DNA of 28,605 bases from JBGOUV01 sp041477815 (GCA_041477815.1 JBGOUV010000032.1:1-28605); one strand, 5' to 3'; numbered from the stretch's first letter, positions 7,347 to 16,259 are shown. The notes: generated by a model from the sequence alone, not told the origin. Numbers and translations: made by a program.

Positions 7347-8843
7347 ATGAATCATCTGACGCGCAGGCGGATGTTCCAAGCGGCTGCCACGATGGCGGCG
7401 CCGGTACGGCCGCAGGGGGGTGGGAAGCCCAAGAACGTGCTCTTCCTGCTCAGCGACCAGCACCGCCCTCGGGCGCTGGGCATTGACGGGGAGCCGCAGG
7501 CCCGGACCCCGAACCTCGACGCCCTGGCCCGTAGCGGGGTGCGGTTCGACTCCTGCTCGTGCGCGAATCCGGTGTGTACGCCGTCCCGCGCGTCGCTGCT
7601 CACCGGCCTCTACACCCACCACCACCGCACCTGGAACAACGCCACGCCCTGGCCGTTCGAATTCAAGACCCTGGCCCACTACTTCAGCCGCGCCGGCTAT
7701 ATGACCTCGCTCGTCGGCAAGATGCACTTCGTCGACGCCCAGACCCACGCCTTCGACTACCGGCTCGACTTCAATGACTGGTACCAATATCTAGGACCGA
7801 AAACGAAGCTCTACGCCGAGGAATTGAGCCGGGCCAACTCGGGGAGCGGACTGCCCCAGATCGACGACCTCTGGCGCGACTACGGCGATCCCTGGATCGG
7901 CGCGCGCGAGCTCGACGACCGTATGGGGCCCGTACACCTGGGCCGCGCCTCGAAGATCGCCGAGCGGGATCACTTCGAGAACTTCGTAGCCCGCGAGTCG
8001 GTCCGGTTTCTGAAGAACTTTGGGAAGAAGCAGCCGTTCTTCCTGATCAGCTCGTACCTGAAGCCGCACGATCCATTCATGCCGGCGGAGCGGTTCGCGA
8101 AGATGTTCTCACCGGCCGCCATGAAGCTGCCCGACACCTGGGGCCGGGTGGATCTGGCGAAGGTCCCGCAGGAGATCCGCGAGCGCATCCAGGCGAACAC
8201 CCCGACTCCGGAACTGGAGAAAGCCGAGCAGGCCCGGCAGCGGATCGCCATGTACTGGGGCAATGTAGCGCACCTGGACGATTGCCTCGGTCAGGTGCTG
8301 GCGGCCCTGCGGGAGATGGATCTGGAGAAGGACACCATCGTCGTCTACAGCTCGGACCACGGCGAAATGCTGGGCGACCACGGGATGTGGCAGAAGTTCG
8401 TGTTCTATGAGGCGTCGGTGGGGGTGCCGCTGATCGTGCGGGCGCCGGGGATGACGACGGCGGGGGCGCGGGCGGCGACGGCGGTCAGCCTGGTGGACCT
8501 GCTGCCCACCCTGGCCGAGTTGTGCGGCGTCTCGCTGCCCGGGGGGCTGGACGGGGAGAGCTTCGCGGCCGATCTGCGCGAGCCCGGGCGGACGCGCGAC
8601 ACCACCGTGTACTCCGAATTCGCCCTGCGCACCCCGCGGGCCAAGTACATGATCCGGCGCGGGGACTGGAAGTATTGCCACTATGTGAGCGAAATGCCGG
8701 AGCTGTACAACCTGCGCGAGGACCCGCGGGAGATGCGCAACCTGGCCCTGGAGCCACAACACCAAAGCAAGCTGCAGGAAATGCAGGGGCGGTTGTTCAA
8801 TTGGTATCGGCCGCCCGAAGGGAGAAGCGATGGGGGCGTCTAA
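7347..8843 (+). CDS. Sulfatase (Cys-type, formylglycine-dependent), probably exported
   Basis: The 498-residue product starts at the ATG at 7347, preceded by AGGTGG; a GTG 9 bases upstream is possible. The N-terminus TRRRMFQAAATMAAP resembles a twin-arginine-type signal. The core has the alkaline-phosphatase-superfamily start NVLFLLSDQHRP with a metal Asp, and the sulfatase signature C77-T-P-S-R81, whose Cys is oxidised to formylglycine in this family. GYMTSLVGKMHF carries the second signature. SSDHGEMLGDHGMW gives the later Asp-His metal ligands. Known role: hydrolysis of sulfate esters, for example choline sulfate or sulfated sugars. The maturation enzyme is not in the window. It overlaps the next gene by 14 bases, indicating an operon. 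Confidence 0.92.
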   Translation: MNHLTRRRMFQAAATMAAPVRPQGGGKPKNVLFLLSDQHRPRALGIDGEPQARTPNLDALARSGVRFDSCSCANPVCTPSRASLLTGLYTHHHRTWNNATPWPFEFKTLAHYFSRAGYMTSLVGKMHFVDAQTHAFDYRLDFNDWYQYLGPKTKLYAEELSRANSGSGLPQIDDLWRDYGDPWIGARELDDRMGPVHLGRASKIAERDHFENFVARESVRFLKNFGKKQPFFLISSYLKPHDPFMPAERFAKMFSPAAMKLPDTWGRVDLAKVPQEIRERIQANTPTPELEKAEQARQRIAMYWGNVAHLDDCLGQVLAALREMDLEKDTIVVYSSDHGEMLGDHGMWQKFVFYEASVGVPLIVRAPGMTTAGARAATAVSLVDLLPTLAELCGVSLPGGLDGESFAADLREPGRTRDTTVYSEFALRTPRAKYMIRRGDWKYCHYVSEMPELYNLREDPREMRNLALEPQHQSKLQEMQGRLFNWYRPPEGRSDGGV

Positions 8844-9348
8844 AGAGATTCTGGATGTAGTGATTCGCTCGGCGGTGGTGTACACGTTCATCCTGGCCGC
8901 CGTTCGACTGTTGGGGAAGCGGGAGGCGGGCCAGTTGTCTCCCTACGACCTGGTGCTGTTGCTGCTGCTGAGCAACTCCGTTCAGAACGCCATGGTGGGG
9001 CCGAGCACGTCGCTGGCCGCGGGGCTGGCGGCGGCGGCTACGCTGCTGGCGATGAACCTGGCAGTGGCGCGGCTGGTATTGCGGGGGGGGAGGTTGGCGA
9101 CTACCTTGCGGGGGTCGCCGACCATGCTGATCCACGACGGGCACTTGGTTCCCGAGCATCTGCGGCGCGAGGGACTGACCCTGGAGGATCTGAACCAGGC
9201 GCTGCGCGAGCATGGGGTCCCCGAGGTAGCCGACGTGCATTTGGCGGTGCTGGAGGTCGACGGCACCATCAGCGTGCTGCGCCACGAGGACGTCAAGGAC
9301 ACCAGCCATCACCGCCGCCGGGTGCGCCTCCTCAAGCACCAAACCTAA
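8830..9348 (+). CDS. DUF421 (YetF-like) membrane protein
   Basis: The 172-residue protein has about three N-terminal membrane segments (residues 8-25, 38-55 and 60-82) and a soluble C-terminal domain. Family hallmarks are RLLGKREAGQLSPYDLVLL in the first part and GSPTMLIHDGHLVPEHLRREGLTLEDL after the membrane part. Function of the DUF421/YetF family is not firmly known. The start lies inside the end of the sulfatase gene, which suggests translational coupling, with GAAGGGAGAAGCG acting as ribosome site. The positively charged tail (HHRRRVRLLKHQ) is likely cytoplasmic. Confidence 0.87.
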   Translation: MGASKEILDVVIRSAVVYTFILAAVRLLGKREAGQLSPYDLVLLLLLSNSVQNAMVGPSTSLAAGLAAAATLLAMNLAVARLVLRGGRLATTLRGSPTMLIHDGHLVPEHLRREGLTLEDLNQALREHGVPEVADVHLAVLEVDGTISVLRHEDVKDTSHHRRRVRLLKHQT

Positions 9349-9406
9349 CCTCTGTACACCCCAGTCGGTTGCTTTTTCGGTGCAGCCATGATCTGATGAT
9401 GGGCCT

Positions 9407-10696
9407 ATGGCCGCCCCCCTTATCACCATGACCGAGAAGCCGACGCGCGTCCGGCACTGGGTCATCGTCTTCTCCGTGGCCCTGGCCGTAATCACTTATA
9501 TCGACCGCGTGTGTATCTCGCAGGCCGCGCCTCTGATGAGGAAGGACCTGGGACTGTCCATGGTCGAGATGGGATGGGCCTTCTCGGCGTTCGGGGTGGC
9601 TTATGCCCTCTTCGAAATACCGGGCGGGTTCCTGGGCGACTGGATGGGCCCGCGCCGGGTCCTGACCCGCATCGTCATCTGGTGGTCTATCTTTACGGCG
9701 TTGACCGGGTGGGCCAAGGGCATCACGTCGCTGGTGGTGGTGCGGTTTCTGTTCGGGGCCGGCGAGGCCGGCTGCTTCCCCAATGTGACCAAGGCGTTCA
9801 CCACCTGGCTGCCGCAGCCAGAGCGGGTGCGGGCGCAGGGGATCATGTGGATGAGCGCGCGCTGGGGCGGCGCCTTCACCCCGCTGCTGGTCTACGCGGT
9901 GTTGCAGCTCGTATCGTGGCGGCGGTCCTTCGAGTTGTTCGGGGCCATCGGGGTGGTGTGGGCGGCGTGGTTCTTCCTGTGGTTTCGCGACAACCCGCGG
10001 GACATGAAGAGCATGAACGGCGCCGAGAAGGAGCTGCTGCGGGAGTCGGAAGGGCTGGTAACCAGCCACGTGCACGTGCCCTGGGGAAAGTTCCTGCGCT
10101 CGCGATCGGTATGGCTGCTGTGCATGCAGTATTGGTGCCTGTCGTATGGGTGGTATTTCTACATCACCTGGCTGCCGACCTACCTGAAGGAAGCCCGGAA
10201 CCTGGACCTGGGCCGGAGCGCGGTGCTGGCCGGATTGCCGCTGTTTTTGGGCGGCCTGGGGTCGCTGTTCGGAGGCTTCTTCTCCGGGCGCCTGGCGCGA
10301 CGGCTGGGCAGCGTCGGCCAGGCCCGGCGGGTGATGGCCTATACCGGCTTTACCGGGGCCACGGTGCTGTTGATCGTCTCGTCCAGCCTGCAGAATCCGG
10401 TGGCGGCCATGATCGCCATGGGTTTCGCCAGCTTCTCGAATGATCTGGTGATGCCGGGAAGCTGGGGCGCCTGCATGGACGTGGGGGGCAAGTACGCCGG
10501 AACGCTGTCGGGGGCCATGAACATGATGGGCAACCTGGGCGGCGCCCTCTGTCCCATCGCCATCGGCTACATTCTGCGGGCCACCGACAACAATTGGTCC
10601 ATCACCTTCTACGTGTCGGCGGCGGTGTACTTCGCCGGGGCGTTCCTATGGGTACTGCTCGACCCGGTGACGCCGCTCGAGCAGGTCGACCGGTGA
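9407..10696 (+). CDS. MFS transporter, anion:cation symporter (hexuronate/glucarate-like) type
   Basis: The 429-residue product has 12 predicted membrane helices. It shows hallmarks of the ACS branch of the major facilitator superfamily: YIDRVCISQAAPLMRKDLGLS in helix 1 and the following loop (the classic D-R site), GWAFSAFGVAYALFEIPGGFLGDWMGPRR with the helix 2-3 signature GDxxGPRR, and RFLFGAGEAGCFPNVTKA in helices 4-5. Relatives import hexuronates, glucarate, phthalate or other organic acids by proton symport. The substrate is not set by sequence alone. An alternative start is the ATG at 9428. It lies 58 bases after the YetF-like gene in the same direction and may belong to the sulfatase group. 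Confidence 0.9.
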   Translation: MAAPLITMTEKPTRVRHWVIVFSVALAVITYIDRVCISQAAPLMRKDLGLSMVEMGWAFSAFGVAYALFEIPGGFLGDWMGPRRVLTRIVIWWSIFTALTGWAKGITSLVVVRFLFGAGEAGCFPNVTKAFTTWLPQPERVRAQGIMWMSARWGGAFTPLLVYAVLQLVSWRRSFELFGAIGVVWAAWFFLWFRDNPRDMKSMNGAEKELLRESEGLVTSHVHVPWGKFLRSRSVWLLCMQYWCLSYGWYFYITWLPTYLKEARNLDLGRSAVLAGLPLFLGGLGSLFGGFFSGRLARRLGSVGQARRVMAYTGFTGATVLLIVSSSLQNPVAAMIAMGFASFSNDLVMPGSWGACMDVGGKYAGTLSGAMNMMGNLGGALCPIAIGYILRATDNNWSITFYVSAAVYFAGAFLWVLLDPVTPLEQVDR

Positions 10697-10808
10697 CGCC
10701 CCTCCGCTCCCCGGTTGTAATTGTGGGGCGGCCCCCTGGGCCGAGCAGGGCCACTGCCGGGAAGCTGTTCAGCAGATCCTGCGGCCGGGAGGCCGCCAGG
10801 CGCGATAC

Positions 10809-10849
10809 ATCCTTGCAGTTATTCCATAGCATGGAAGAATTGCAAGGAT
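10809..10849. repeat. Near-perfect 19-bp inverted repeat with 3-base loop
   Basis: Arms 10809-10827 and 10831-10849 match at 17 of 19 positions around the loop AGC. On the plus strand one mismatch becomes a G-U pair, so plus-strand RNA would fold slightly better. There is no U-run after it, so it is not a standard terminator, although it lies 110 bases past the MFS gene. It coincides with a decayed VOC reading frame on the minus strand. Confidence 0.7.
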
Positions 10850-10908
10850 AATCCTTCCGGATCGACGAAGGAAGTTGGGGAGATCTGGCGTCCCTTGGTC
10901 GGACTGGA
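10819..10908 (-). pseudogene. C-terminal remnant of a VOC (glyoxalase-like) protein
   Basis: On the minus strand a 29-codon stretch between two in-frame stops reads SSPTKGRQISPTS then FVDPEGLSLQFFHAME before TAA. The core FVDPEGLSLQFF is the typical last strand of a VOC domain (F-x-D-P-x-G plus a hydrophobic strand). No start codon and no upstream VOC sequence in any frame could be found before the neighbouring peptidase stop. It appears to be a leftover of a deleted gene. The 87 bases include half of the inverted repeat. Confidence 0.5.
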
Positions 10909-10957
10909 TCATTCGCCGGGGCGCTCGGGAACATACGGCTCCGGGACGAGGCCGGCG

Positions 10958-12628
10958 TCACTCCCTGACGAAGTCCTGGGCGTAGGCGGCAGGGGTCAAG
11001 GGCTCGCCGGTGGCGAACTTGGTCAGCTCGTTCCAGGAGTAGCGGTTCCCCGGACCGAACACCTTCTCCTTCAGGAACGCCCCCACTTCGGGCCGGCCCA
11101 CGTAGGCGAAACCGCCGGCGTCCTGCACCCCGGCGTGCCGCGCCACGGCGTGGTGTACCTGGGAGGCGAACAACTCGCCCAGCATGTAGTTGTGATAATA
11201 GACAGGCGCGGTGACCAGGTGGACCTTGGAAGCGTAGTCGGGCTCGGAGCGATTCTCGGGACGCCGGAGTCCCTGGTATTTTTCGACGAGATCCCACCAG
11301 AGCTTGGCCAGGTCCTGCTCGGGGTTGGCGTAGAGGCCGCGCTCGAAATGCAGCATTACCTGGCACCAACGGCTAAAGACCAGGGTTTCCAGGCGCAACT
11401 CCCGGCGGGCCTCGGCGCCGACCTGCTCGGCCCGGCGCCGGTCGAGTCCGAGAGCCTGCTCCAGCCACTCGGCGCGCTTGTTCACCCGGCCGAACATCAT
11501 GGCTATCCCCTCGGTGGTCAGGATGTGGGCCTCGGTTCGTAACTCGTACGGGAGCCGGCGGTCGACGCCCTTCGAATACACGGAGTGGCCGAGCTCGTGG
11601 AGCAGGGTATTCATCCAATAGTCGTTGGGCCGGATGTTGGCCAGCACCCGCACGTCGCCCTCGCGGTCGATGTCGATGCAGAAGGCGTGGGGGCTCTTGC
11701 CCGGCTTCTCGTACAGATCGCTGCGGCCCAGCACGTCCTCGATGGGAAGGCCGATGCCGGCATAAAACCGCCGGCTGACGTCGAGCACGTCGGCTTTGGC
11801 GTAAAGGGTGTCGAGTTGCACCGCGCCGACCTGGGGGGCTTCCTGGAAGAACGGGTCCTGGTAGTGCCAGGGACGCAGGGCTTCGACGGGGACGCCGACG
11901 TTCTTGGCGAGGACCTTATCCACCTGGGCCTTCAGGTCGAGGAACGGCTGGCGGGTCAGTTCATCGAGCTGGGCGAACATGGCCAGCAAGGCTGCTTCGT
12001 CCTGCTCGTTCAGGTAGAGCGACAGGGCGTAGTAGTCGCGGAAGCCGAGCTTCTGGGCGGCCTGGTTGCGCAACTTCACCAGTTCTTTGAGCACTGGGTC
12101 GATCTCGCGTCCCACGGCCTTGCTCCCCTTCCAGGCCTGCTCCCGCTCGGTGGAGCTCTTCGATTCCCGCAGGATCTTGCGGACGTCGTTCTCGGTCAGC
12201 TCCTTGTCGCCGACCTGGGCCCGATAAACGTTGAAGCTCCGCTCGACCGTGTTGCCCTTGGCCACGATCTGTTCGAGCAGCTTGGGGTCGACCTGCTTGC
12301 CCAGGTAGGCGAGGTAGAGCACGTCGATGGAGCGCTTGAGAACCGCGTCGGAGCCCACGCCCCGCTCACGGATCTGCTTCAGCTCGGCGAAGGCCCGGGG
12401 GTCGGAGAGGATCCGGTCGAGGGCGTTCTCGGCCTGCTCTTTGGCCTGGAAATCCTCGGGCTTGCCGCTGATGTTGGCCTGCCACCAGGCCAGCGCCGAG
12501 GCCTTCTCCAGAGGCCGGGCGCGTTCCAGGTGGCGAGCCACAAAGGCCCGCGCCGCCTCCTCGCCCGACTTGCCGCATCCCGCCGTCGTCAGGAGCGCCA
12601 CCAGGCATGCTACCATCCACAGCCGCAT
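10958..12628 (-). CDS. M2-type (ACE-like) zinc metallopeptidase, probable lipoprotein
   Basis: The 556-residue product starts at the ATG at 12628, giving a lipoprotein-type leader (MRLWMVACLVALLTTAGC, acceptor C18). The frame stays open far upstream, but that part is antisense to the next gene. The active site is H344-E345-L-G-H348, and E373 in LTTEGIAMMFG is the likely third zinc ligand; the 24-residue gap fits the M2/gluzincin layout. The C-terminal half is helical with VHLVTAPVYYHNYMLGELFASQ, also seen in M2 peptidases. Known members are peptidyl-dipeptidases. It would act in the periplasm, probably anchored by lipid, on short peptides (inference). It is transcribed divergently from the 208-residue protein gene. 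Confidence 0.88.
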   Translation of the reverse strand: MRLWMVACLVALLTTAGCGKSGEEAARAFVARHLERARPLEKASALAWWQANISGKPEDFQAKEQAENALDRILSDPRAFAELKQIRERGVGSDAVLKRSIDVLYLAYLGKQVDPKLLEQIVAKGNTVERSFNVYRAQVGDKELTENDVRKILRESKSSTEREQAWKGSKAVGREIDPVLKELVKLRNQAAQKLGFRDYYALSLYLNEQDEAALLAMFAQLDELTRQPFLDLKAQVDKVLAKNVGVPVEALRPWHYQDPFFQEAPQVGAVQLDTLYAKADVLDVSRRFYAGIGLPIEDVLGRSDLYEKPGKSPHAFCIDIDREGDVRVLANIRPNDYWMNTLLHELGHSVYSKGVDRRLPYELRTEAHILTTEGIAMMFGRVNKRAEWLEQALGLDRRRAEQVGAEARRELRLETLVFSRWCQVMLHFERGLYANPEQDLAKLWWDLVEKYQGLRRPENRSEPDYASKVHLVTAPVYYHNYMLGELFASQVHHAVARHAGVQDAGGFAYVGRPEVGAFLKEKVFGPGNRYSWNELTKFATGEPLTPAAYAQDFVRE

Positions 12629-12651
12629 TCTTCTTTGGTCCACCCCTCTAT

Positions 12652-12679
12652 TAGATACCGTGGAGGCGCAAAATGTCAT
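12652..12679 (-). promoter_or_regulatory. Possible sigma-70 promoter of the M2 peptidase gene
   Basis: Minus strand: ATGACA (12674-12679), a 16-base spacer, then TATCTA (12652-12657), about 24 bases before the ATG at 12628. Both boxes match the consensus moderately. Confidence 0.4.
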
Positions 12680-12739
12680 AAAATTGGAACGGATCGGGCG
12701 CCGCGTGGCGTCGATAAGAATAGAGGATGGAGCCGTTCT

Positions 12740-13366
12740 ATGGAGATCCTCGGGGGCCGCAAGTACGTAGAGATACCGGGTAGTAAGACACACGAATTGC
12801 CGCCCTTGCTCGTGCGCGGCGTGCCCGAGGTAGCCCCACCCGATCAGATGATGGACATGGCGGCCGGGATCGTAGACGAGGAGCAGTTGATCCCCGGCCT
12901 GGCGGCCGACGACTGGGGACCGGAGTCCCAACTCGAACAGCGCAAGTTCGACCTGGCCCTGAACCTGGCCGAGCAGTACATGCTCCTGGTGGCGCACTGG
13001 CGCTGGGGCGACTCGGTGCTGGAATGGATCCGGCAGTGCGAGATCACCTTCGAGAACGAAGTGGCGTTGCGCAATCTGCTGCGTCCCGATCTGTGGCCCC
13101 ACGCCGGCCGGTGCAGCTTCGTGCAGTTGCTGTCGGACAAGTCGGTCCCCACGCGCGGCGTGGTTCTCGAGGACGCCGTCGGCCTGCGCCTGACCTTCCG
13201 CCAGCCGCCGCCGCTCTCCTGCTTCTCCGACCAGTTCCTGTTCTACCTGAACCACACGGTGGCGGCGACGGCCTATCAGACCTGGGCCCACCTGAACCAG
13301 GCGCAGCCGGCGTCGTTGCCGCCGGAGCGGTTTCACTTTCAGGTGTTGAGCACGGCGGTGAGCTAG
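12740..13366 (+). CDS. Conserved-looking hypothetical protein (208 aa)
   Basis: The ATG at 12740 has GGAG 8 bases upstream and is the first good start after the divergent promoter region; the long open frame before it is antisense to the peptidase. The product is soluble, acidic in the first half (PDQMMDMAAGIVDEEQLIPG), with no signal peptide or membrane segment. It has several Trp/Phe-rich stretches (AHWRWGDSVLEWIRQCEITF and RQPPPLSCFSDQFLFYLN). Codon use is like that of the host genes. I do not recognise a domain. A short hairpin follows the stop. Confidence 0.7.
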   Translation: MEILGGRKYVEIPGSKTHELPPLLVRGVPEVAPPDQMMDMAAGIVDEEQLIPGLAADDWGPESQLEQRKFDLALNLAEQYMLLVAHWRWGDSVLEWIRQCEITFENEVALRNLLRPDLWPHAGRCSFVQLLSDKSVPTRGVVLEDAVGLRLTFRQPPPLSCFSDQFLFYLNHTVAATAYQTWAHLNQAQPASLPPERFHFQVLSTAVS

Positions 13367-13382
13367 GGCTGCCTCCCAGCCC
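13366..13382 (+). terminator. Weak hairpin after the 208-residue gene
   Basis: GGGCTG (13366-13371) pairs with CAGCCC (13377-13382) around a 5-base loop, starting in the stop codon. No U-run follows, so termination here is doubtful. Confidence 0.25.
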
Positions 13383-13473
13383 AGTAAAATAAGGGCTAGT
13401 TTCATTTTTCTGCCGTTTTGTGTCAAGATTATTCATGAAGCGCCCGATAAAGTAGGCGTAGACCTATTTTTCT

Positions 13474-14769
13474 ATGCTGCTGAACTTCCGTTTCGCAAAC
13501 TTCCGTTCTTTCCGGGAAGAGCAGGAACTTTCATTGGTAGCGGGGCCGTTCAAGGACCGCCCCGAGGTGATTCTGAGGAGCGAAGGACTGCGGGAAGGAG
13601 TTTTGCCGGTCGCAGCGATCTATGGAGCCAACGCTTCGGGCAAGACGAACGTTCTCCGAGCGCTGGCGTTCATGGCCAAGGCTGTTCGGGCTTCTCACAA
13701 AGACTGGCCCCCCGACGGACCAGTGCCCGCTGAGCCCTTTGCTTTGGACCAGGAATCAAAGCGTGCGCCATCCCGATTTGTAGCGGACTTCCTCGTCGGT
13801 GGCAGGCGGCATCAGTATGGATTCGCCCTTGATTCGGAAGCGGTATCGGAAGAGTGGCTCTTTGCGTACCCAACCGGCAAGAAGCAGATGTGGTTCAGCC
13901 GCAAGTCCGGTGAGCCAATGTCGTTCGGCGCCAAGATGCCGGGTGAAAACAGGACAATCGAGAGCCTTACACGCAAGAACAGCCTGTTCCTGTCTGCAGC
14001 AGCTCAAGACAACCACGAAACACTCCTGCCTGTTTACAGATGGTTCTCGAGGTCGCTGTCATTCGTCGCGGGAGAACGCCGACTGTGGCAGTTTCAGACA
14101 ATGAGCCTCTGTGAGAAAGACGAGTATAGAAACGCAGTAATGCAACTGATAGCCGTTGCCGACCTCGGGATCGCAGATCTGAGGCTTCGCCAGGAGAAGT
14201 TCCCAGACAAGGACAGGCAGATCTTCGAGGCCGTAGCTGAGGCCGTAGCTTCTGTTCTGAAGCCCGAAGGCACTCCTTTGCAATTACCGGAAACGCGGCC
14301 GCAGGTTCAACTGCTACACCGAGCCGGAGATGAGACCATTCCGTTGGAATTCGACGAGGAGTCTGATGGAACCAGAGCGTTCTTCTCGCTCCTGGGACCT
14401 ACCCTCGACGCACTCAAGGCTGGAGGAATCGTCTGCATTGATGAGTTGGATGCCAGCCTGCATTCCCTGCTGGCCATACAACTGATACGCTTGTTCAGCG
14501 AGAGATCGACGAATCCCCGAGCGGCTCAGCTTATTTTCAACACGCACGACACGAATCTGCTGAGCAGCGGGCTGCTGAGGCGGGACCAGATCTGGTTCAC
14601 AGAAAAGAACAACGACGCCAGCACGCATCTCTATCCGCTCAGCGATTTCAAACCGCGGCGAAACGAGAATCTTGAGAGCGGCTACTTGCAGGGCCGTTAC
14701 GGCGCCATCCCCTTCATCAACCCGGAGGCTTTCTTGCATTGCTTTGAGGCCTCGGATGGCGAGGCATGA
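13474..14769 (+). CDS. RloA/AbiLi-like AAA ATPase (phage-defence pair, ATPase subunit)
   Basis: The 431-residue protein begins MLLNFRFANFRSFREEQELSL, the standard start of the AAA_15/AAA_21 (OLD-like, SMC-related) ATPases. Walker A is GANASGKT (51-58), an ABC-like signature ESDGT is at 296-300, Walker B IVCIDE is at 319-324, and the sensor His is H358 in NTHDT. Between them is a variable lid region that includes a helical part. It overlaps the RloB gene by 4 bases (ATGA). This gene order matches the known AbiL (RloA/RloB) abortive-infection systems, in which the ATPase controls the nuclease-like partner. No Shine-Dalgarno is visible before the ATG. Base composition is clearly less GC-rich than in flanking genes, suggesting horizontal acquisition. 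Confidence 0.87.
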   Translation: MLLNFRFANFRSFREEQELSLVAGPFKDRPEVILRSEGLREGVLPVAAIYGANASGKTNVLRALAFMAKAVRASHKDWPPDGPVPAEPFALDQESKRAPSRFVADFLVGGRRHQYGFALDSEAVSEEWLFAYPTGKKQMWFSRKSGEPMSFGAKMPGENRTIESLTRKNSLFLSAAAQDNHETLLPVYRWFSRSLSFVAGERRLWQFQTMSLCEKDEYRNAVMQLIAVADLGIADLRLRQEKFPDKDRQIFEAVAEAVASVLKPEGTPLQLPETRPQVQLLHRAGDETIPLEFDEESDGTRAFFSLLGPTLDALKAGGIVCIDELDASLHSLLAIQLIRLFSERSTNPRAAQLIFNTHDTNLLSSGLLRRDQIWFTEKNNDASTHLYPLSDFKPRRNENLESGYLQGRYGAIPFINPEAFLHCFEASDGEA

Positions 14770-15374
14770 TGTTACGGCGCCGCCGACCTTATCGGCAGCC
14801 GCTTCCGCGTATCTTGATCGTATGCGAGGGTACGCGGACAGAACCGGGTTACTTCCACGGCATGCGACATCTTCAGCGCAGCCTCATTGAACTGGTGTTG
14901 AGCCCAGGAGGTACGCCGAAAACACTGGTCGAACGAGCGGTGGAGAAGAAGGAAGCCGCCAAACGCGAAGCGAAACGACGCGCGGATCGGAACCTGCTCT
15001 ACGACGAGATCTGGTGCGTCTTCGATGTCGATGAGCATCCGTTCGTGCCGGAGGCCAAGCAGCAGGCGGCGGCCAACAACATCGCCGTAGCAATCTCAAA
15101 TCCCTGCTTCGAGCTCTGGGTACTTCTGCACTTTCAGGATCAGCGCGCCTACGCGGACAGAGCACAAGTCCAACACTTGTGCCGACAACACCTGCCTGGG
15201 TACGAGAAGATGGTTCCCTGTGATCGGCTGCTCGACTTGCACGGCGACGCGGTGCAACGAGCCACCGAGCTGGACGCTTGGCAGGAATCACGAGGCTGCG
15301 CAGGGGCCAATCCCTCCACTGGCGTTTACCGGCTCGCCGAGAGAATCAGGACGCTAGGCCGCGGGAGGGGCTAA
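14766..15374 (+). CDS. RloB/AbiLii-like protein (Toprim-like effector)
   Basis: The 202-residue protein has the RloB hallmarks: ILIVCEGTRTEPGYF (16-30) with the Toprim-type Glu E21, an acidic DVDEH motif (87-91), and SNPCFELWVLLHF (111-123). A second ATG sits 3 bases after the first. The C-terminal part (ANPSTGVYRLAERIR) is also typical. In AbiL-type systems RloB is the presumed nuclease effector that halts phage growth in the infected cell; that is family knowledge, and activity here is inferred. It is co-translated with the ATPase through an ATGA overlap and ends directly against the EamA gene on the other strand. Confidence 0.88.
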   Translation: MMLRRRRPYRQPLPRILIVCEGTRTEPGYFHGMRHLQRSLIELVLSPGGTPKTLVERAVEKKEAAKREAKRRADRNLLYDEIWCVFDVDEHPFVPEAKQQAAANNIAVAISNPCFELWVLLHFQDQRAYADRAQVQHLCRQHLPGYEKMVPCDRLLDLHGDAVQRATELDAWQESRGCAGANPSTGVYRLAERIRTLGRGRG

Positions 15375-16259
15375 TCACCGCCCCCGCCGCCGCATCTTTA
15401 CCAGACCCACCCCCAGGAAGATCACCCCCATAGCCGCCGCCTCCCGCGCGCCGAACGGCTCGCGGTAAACCAGCCAGCCCAGCCACACCGCTACGACCGG
15501 GTTGACGTAGGAATAGAGGCTCGCCACCGCCACCGGCAAGTGGTCGAGGGCATAGACGTAGGCGCTGAAGCCCACGATGGACCCGAAGATCACCAGATAG
15601 AAGAAGGCCGCGCCGCTGCGGGCGGTCCAGGCGGCCGGCCACGGGCTGACGAGAGCGAGGGGCAGGAAGGTCAGGCCGGCGCCGAACTGTTGGACGGCCC
15701 CGTTGACAAACGAGTGGGCCGTGCGCGGCCGGTTGCGGTTGTAGATCGACCCAAACGCCCACCCGAGGGCGCCCACTTGGAGCGCCAGGAACCCTTTCCA
15801 GTAGGCCGACGCGAAACCCACTCGTCCCAGCTCGGGCGCGACCAGCAGGGCGCAGCCGGCGAACCCGACCACCAGGCCGGCCAGGGTCCGGCGGCCGATG
15901 CGCTCGCCGCCGGGAAACAGGGCTTCGAGTCCGACCATCCAGAAGGGCGTGGTGGCGACGAACAGAGCGGCAATGCCGCTGGGGATGTAGTGCTCGGCCA
16001 GGATCAGGCAGCCGTTGCCGACCCCCAGCGTCGCCACCCCGGATAGCAGCGTATCGGCCAGCTCGCGGCCCCGTGGGAACTGCGCACGGTGTATCGCGCA
16101 GAAGGCCAGCAGCAGGCCGCCCGAGAGCAGAAACCGGGTGCAGGCGAAGAACGCGAGGGGCAGCGATTCGTTGGCCACGCGGATGGCCAGGTAGGTGGTC
16201 CCCCACAGCCAACACACCGCCGCCAGCGAGCCGTAGGCCTTTAAGGCTTCGGGACGCAT
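15375..16259 (-). CDS. EamA/DMT-family transporter
   Basis: The 294-residue protein has ten predicted membrane helices in two five-helix EamA repeats. The first opens with CWLWGTTYLAIRVANESLP and the second ends with VNPVVAVWLGWLVYREPF, both typical of the drug/metabolite exporter family. The start is the ATG at 16259. Family members export amino acids, metabolites or drugs; the substrate is unknown. The stop is next to the RloB stop, with a 0-base gap, on the opposite strand. Confidence 0.9.
   Translation of the reverse strand: MRPEALKAYGSLAAVCWLWGTTYLAIRVANESLPLAFFACTRFLLSGGLLLAFCAIHRAQFPRGRELADTLLSGVATLGVGNGCLILAEHYIPSGIAALFVATTPFWMVGLEALFPGGERIGRRTLAGLVVGFAGCALLVAPELGRVGFASAYWKGFLALQVGALGWAFGSIYNRNRPRTAHSFVNGAVQQFGAGLTFLPLALVSPWPAAWTARSGAAFFYLVIFGSIVGFSAYVYALDHLPVAVASLYSYVNPVVAVWLGWLVYREPFGAREAAAMGVIFLGVGLVKMRRRGR

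Noticed and set aside
11585..12739. Long plus-strand open frame upstream of the 208-residue gene
   Set aside because: It is antisense to the M2 peptidase, whose minus frame has clear motifs. The open frame is a result of high GC content.
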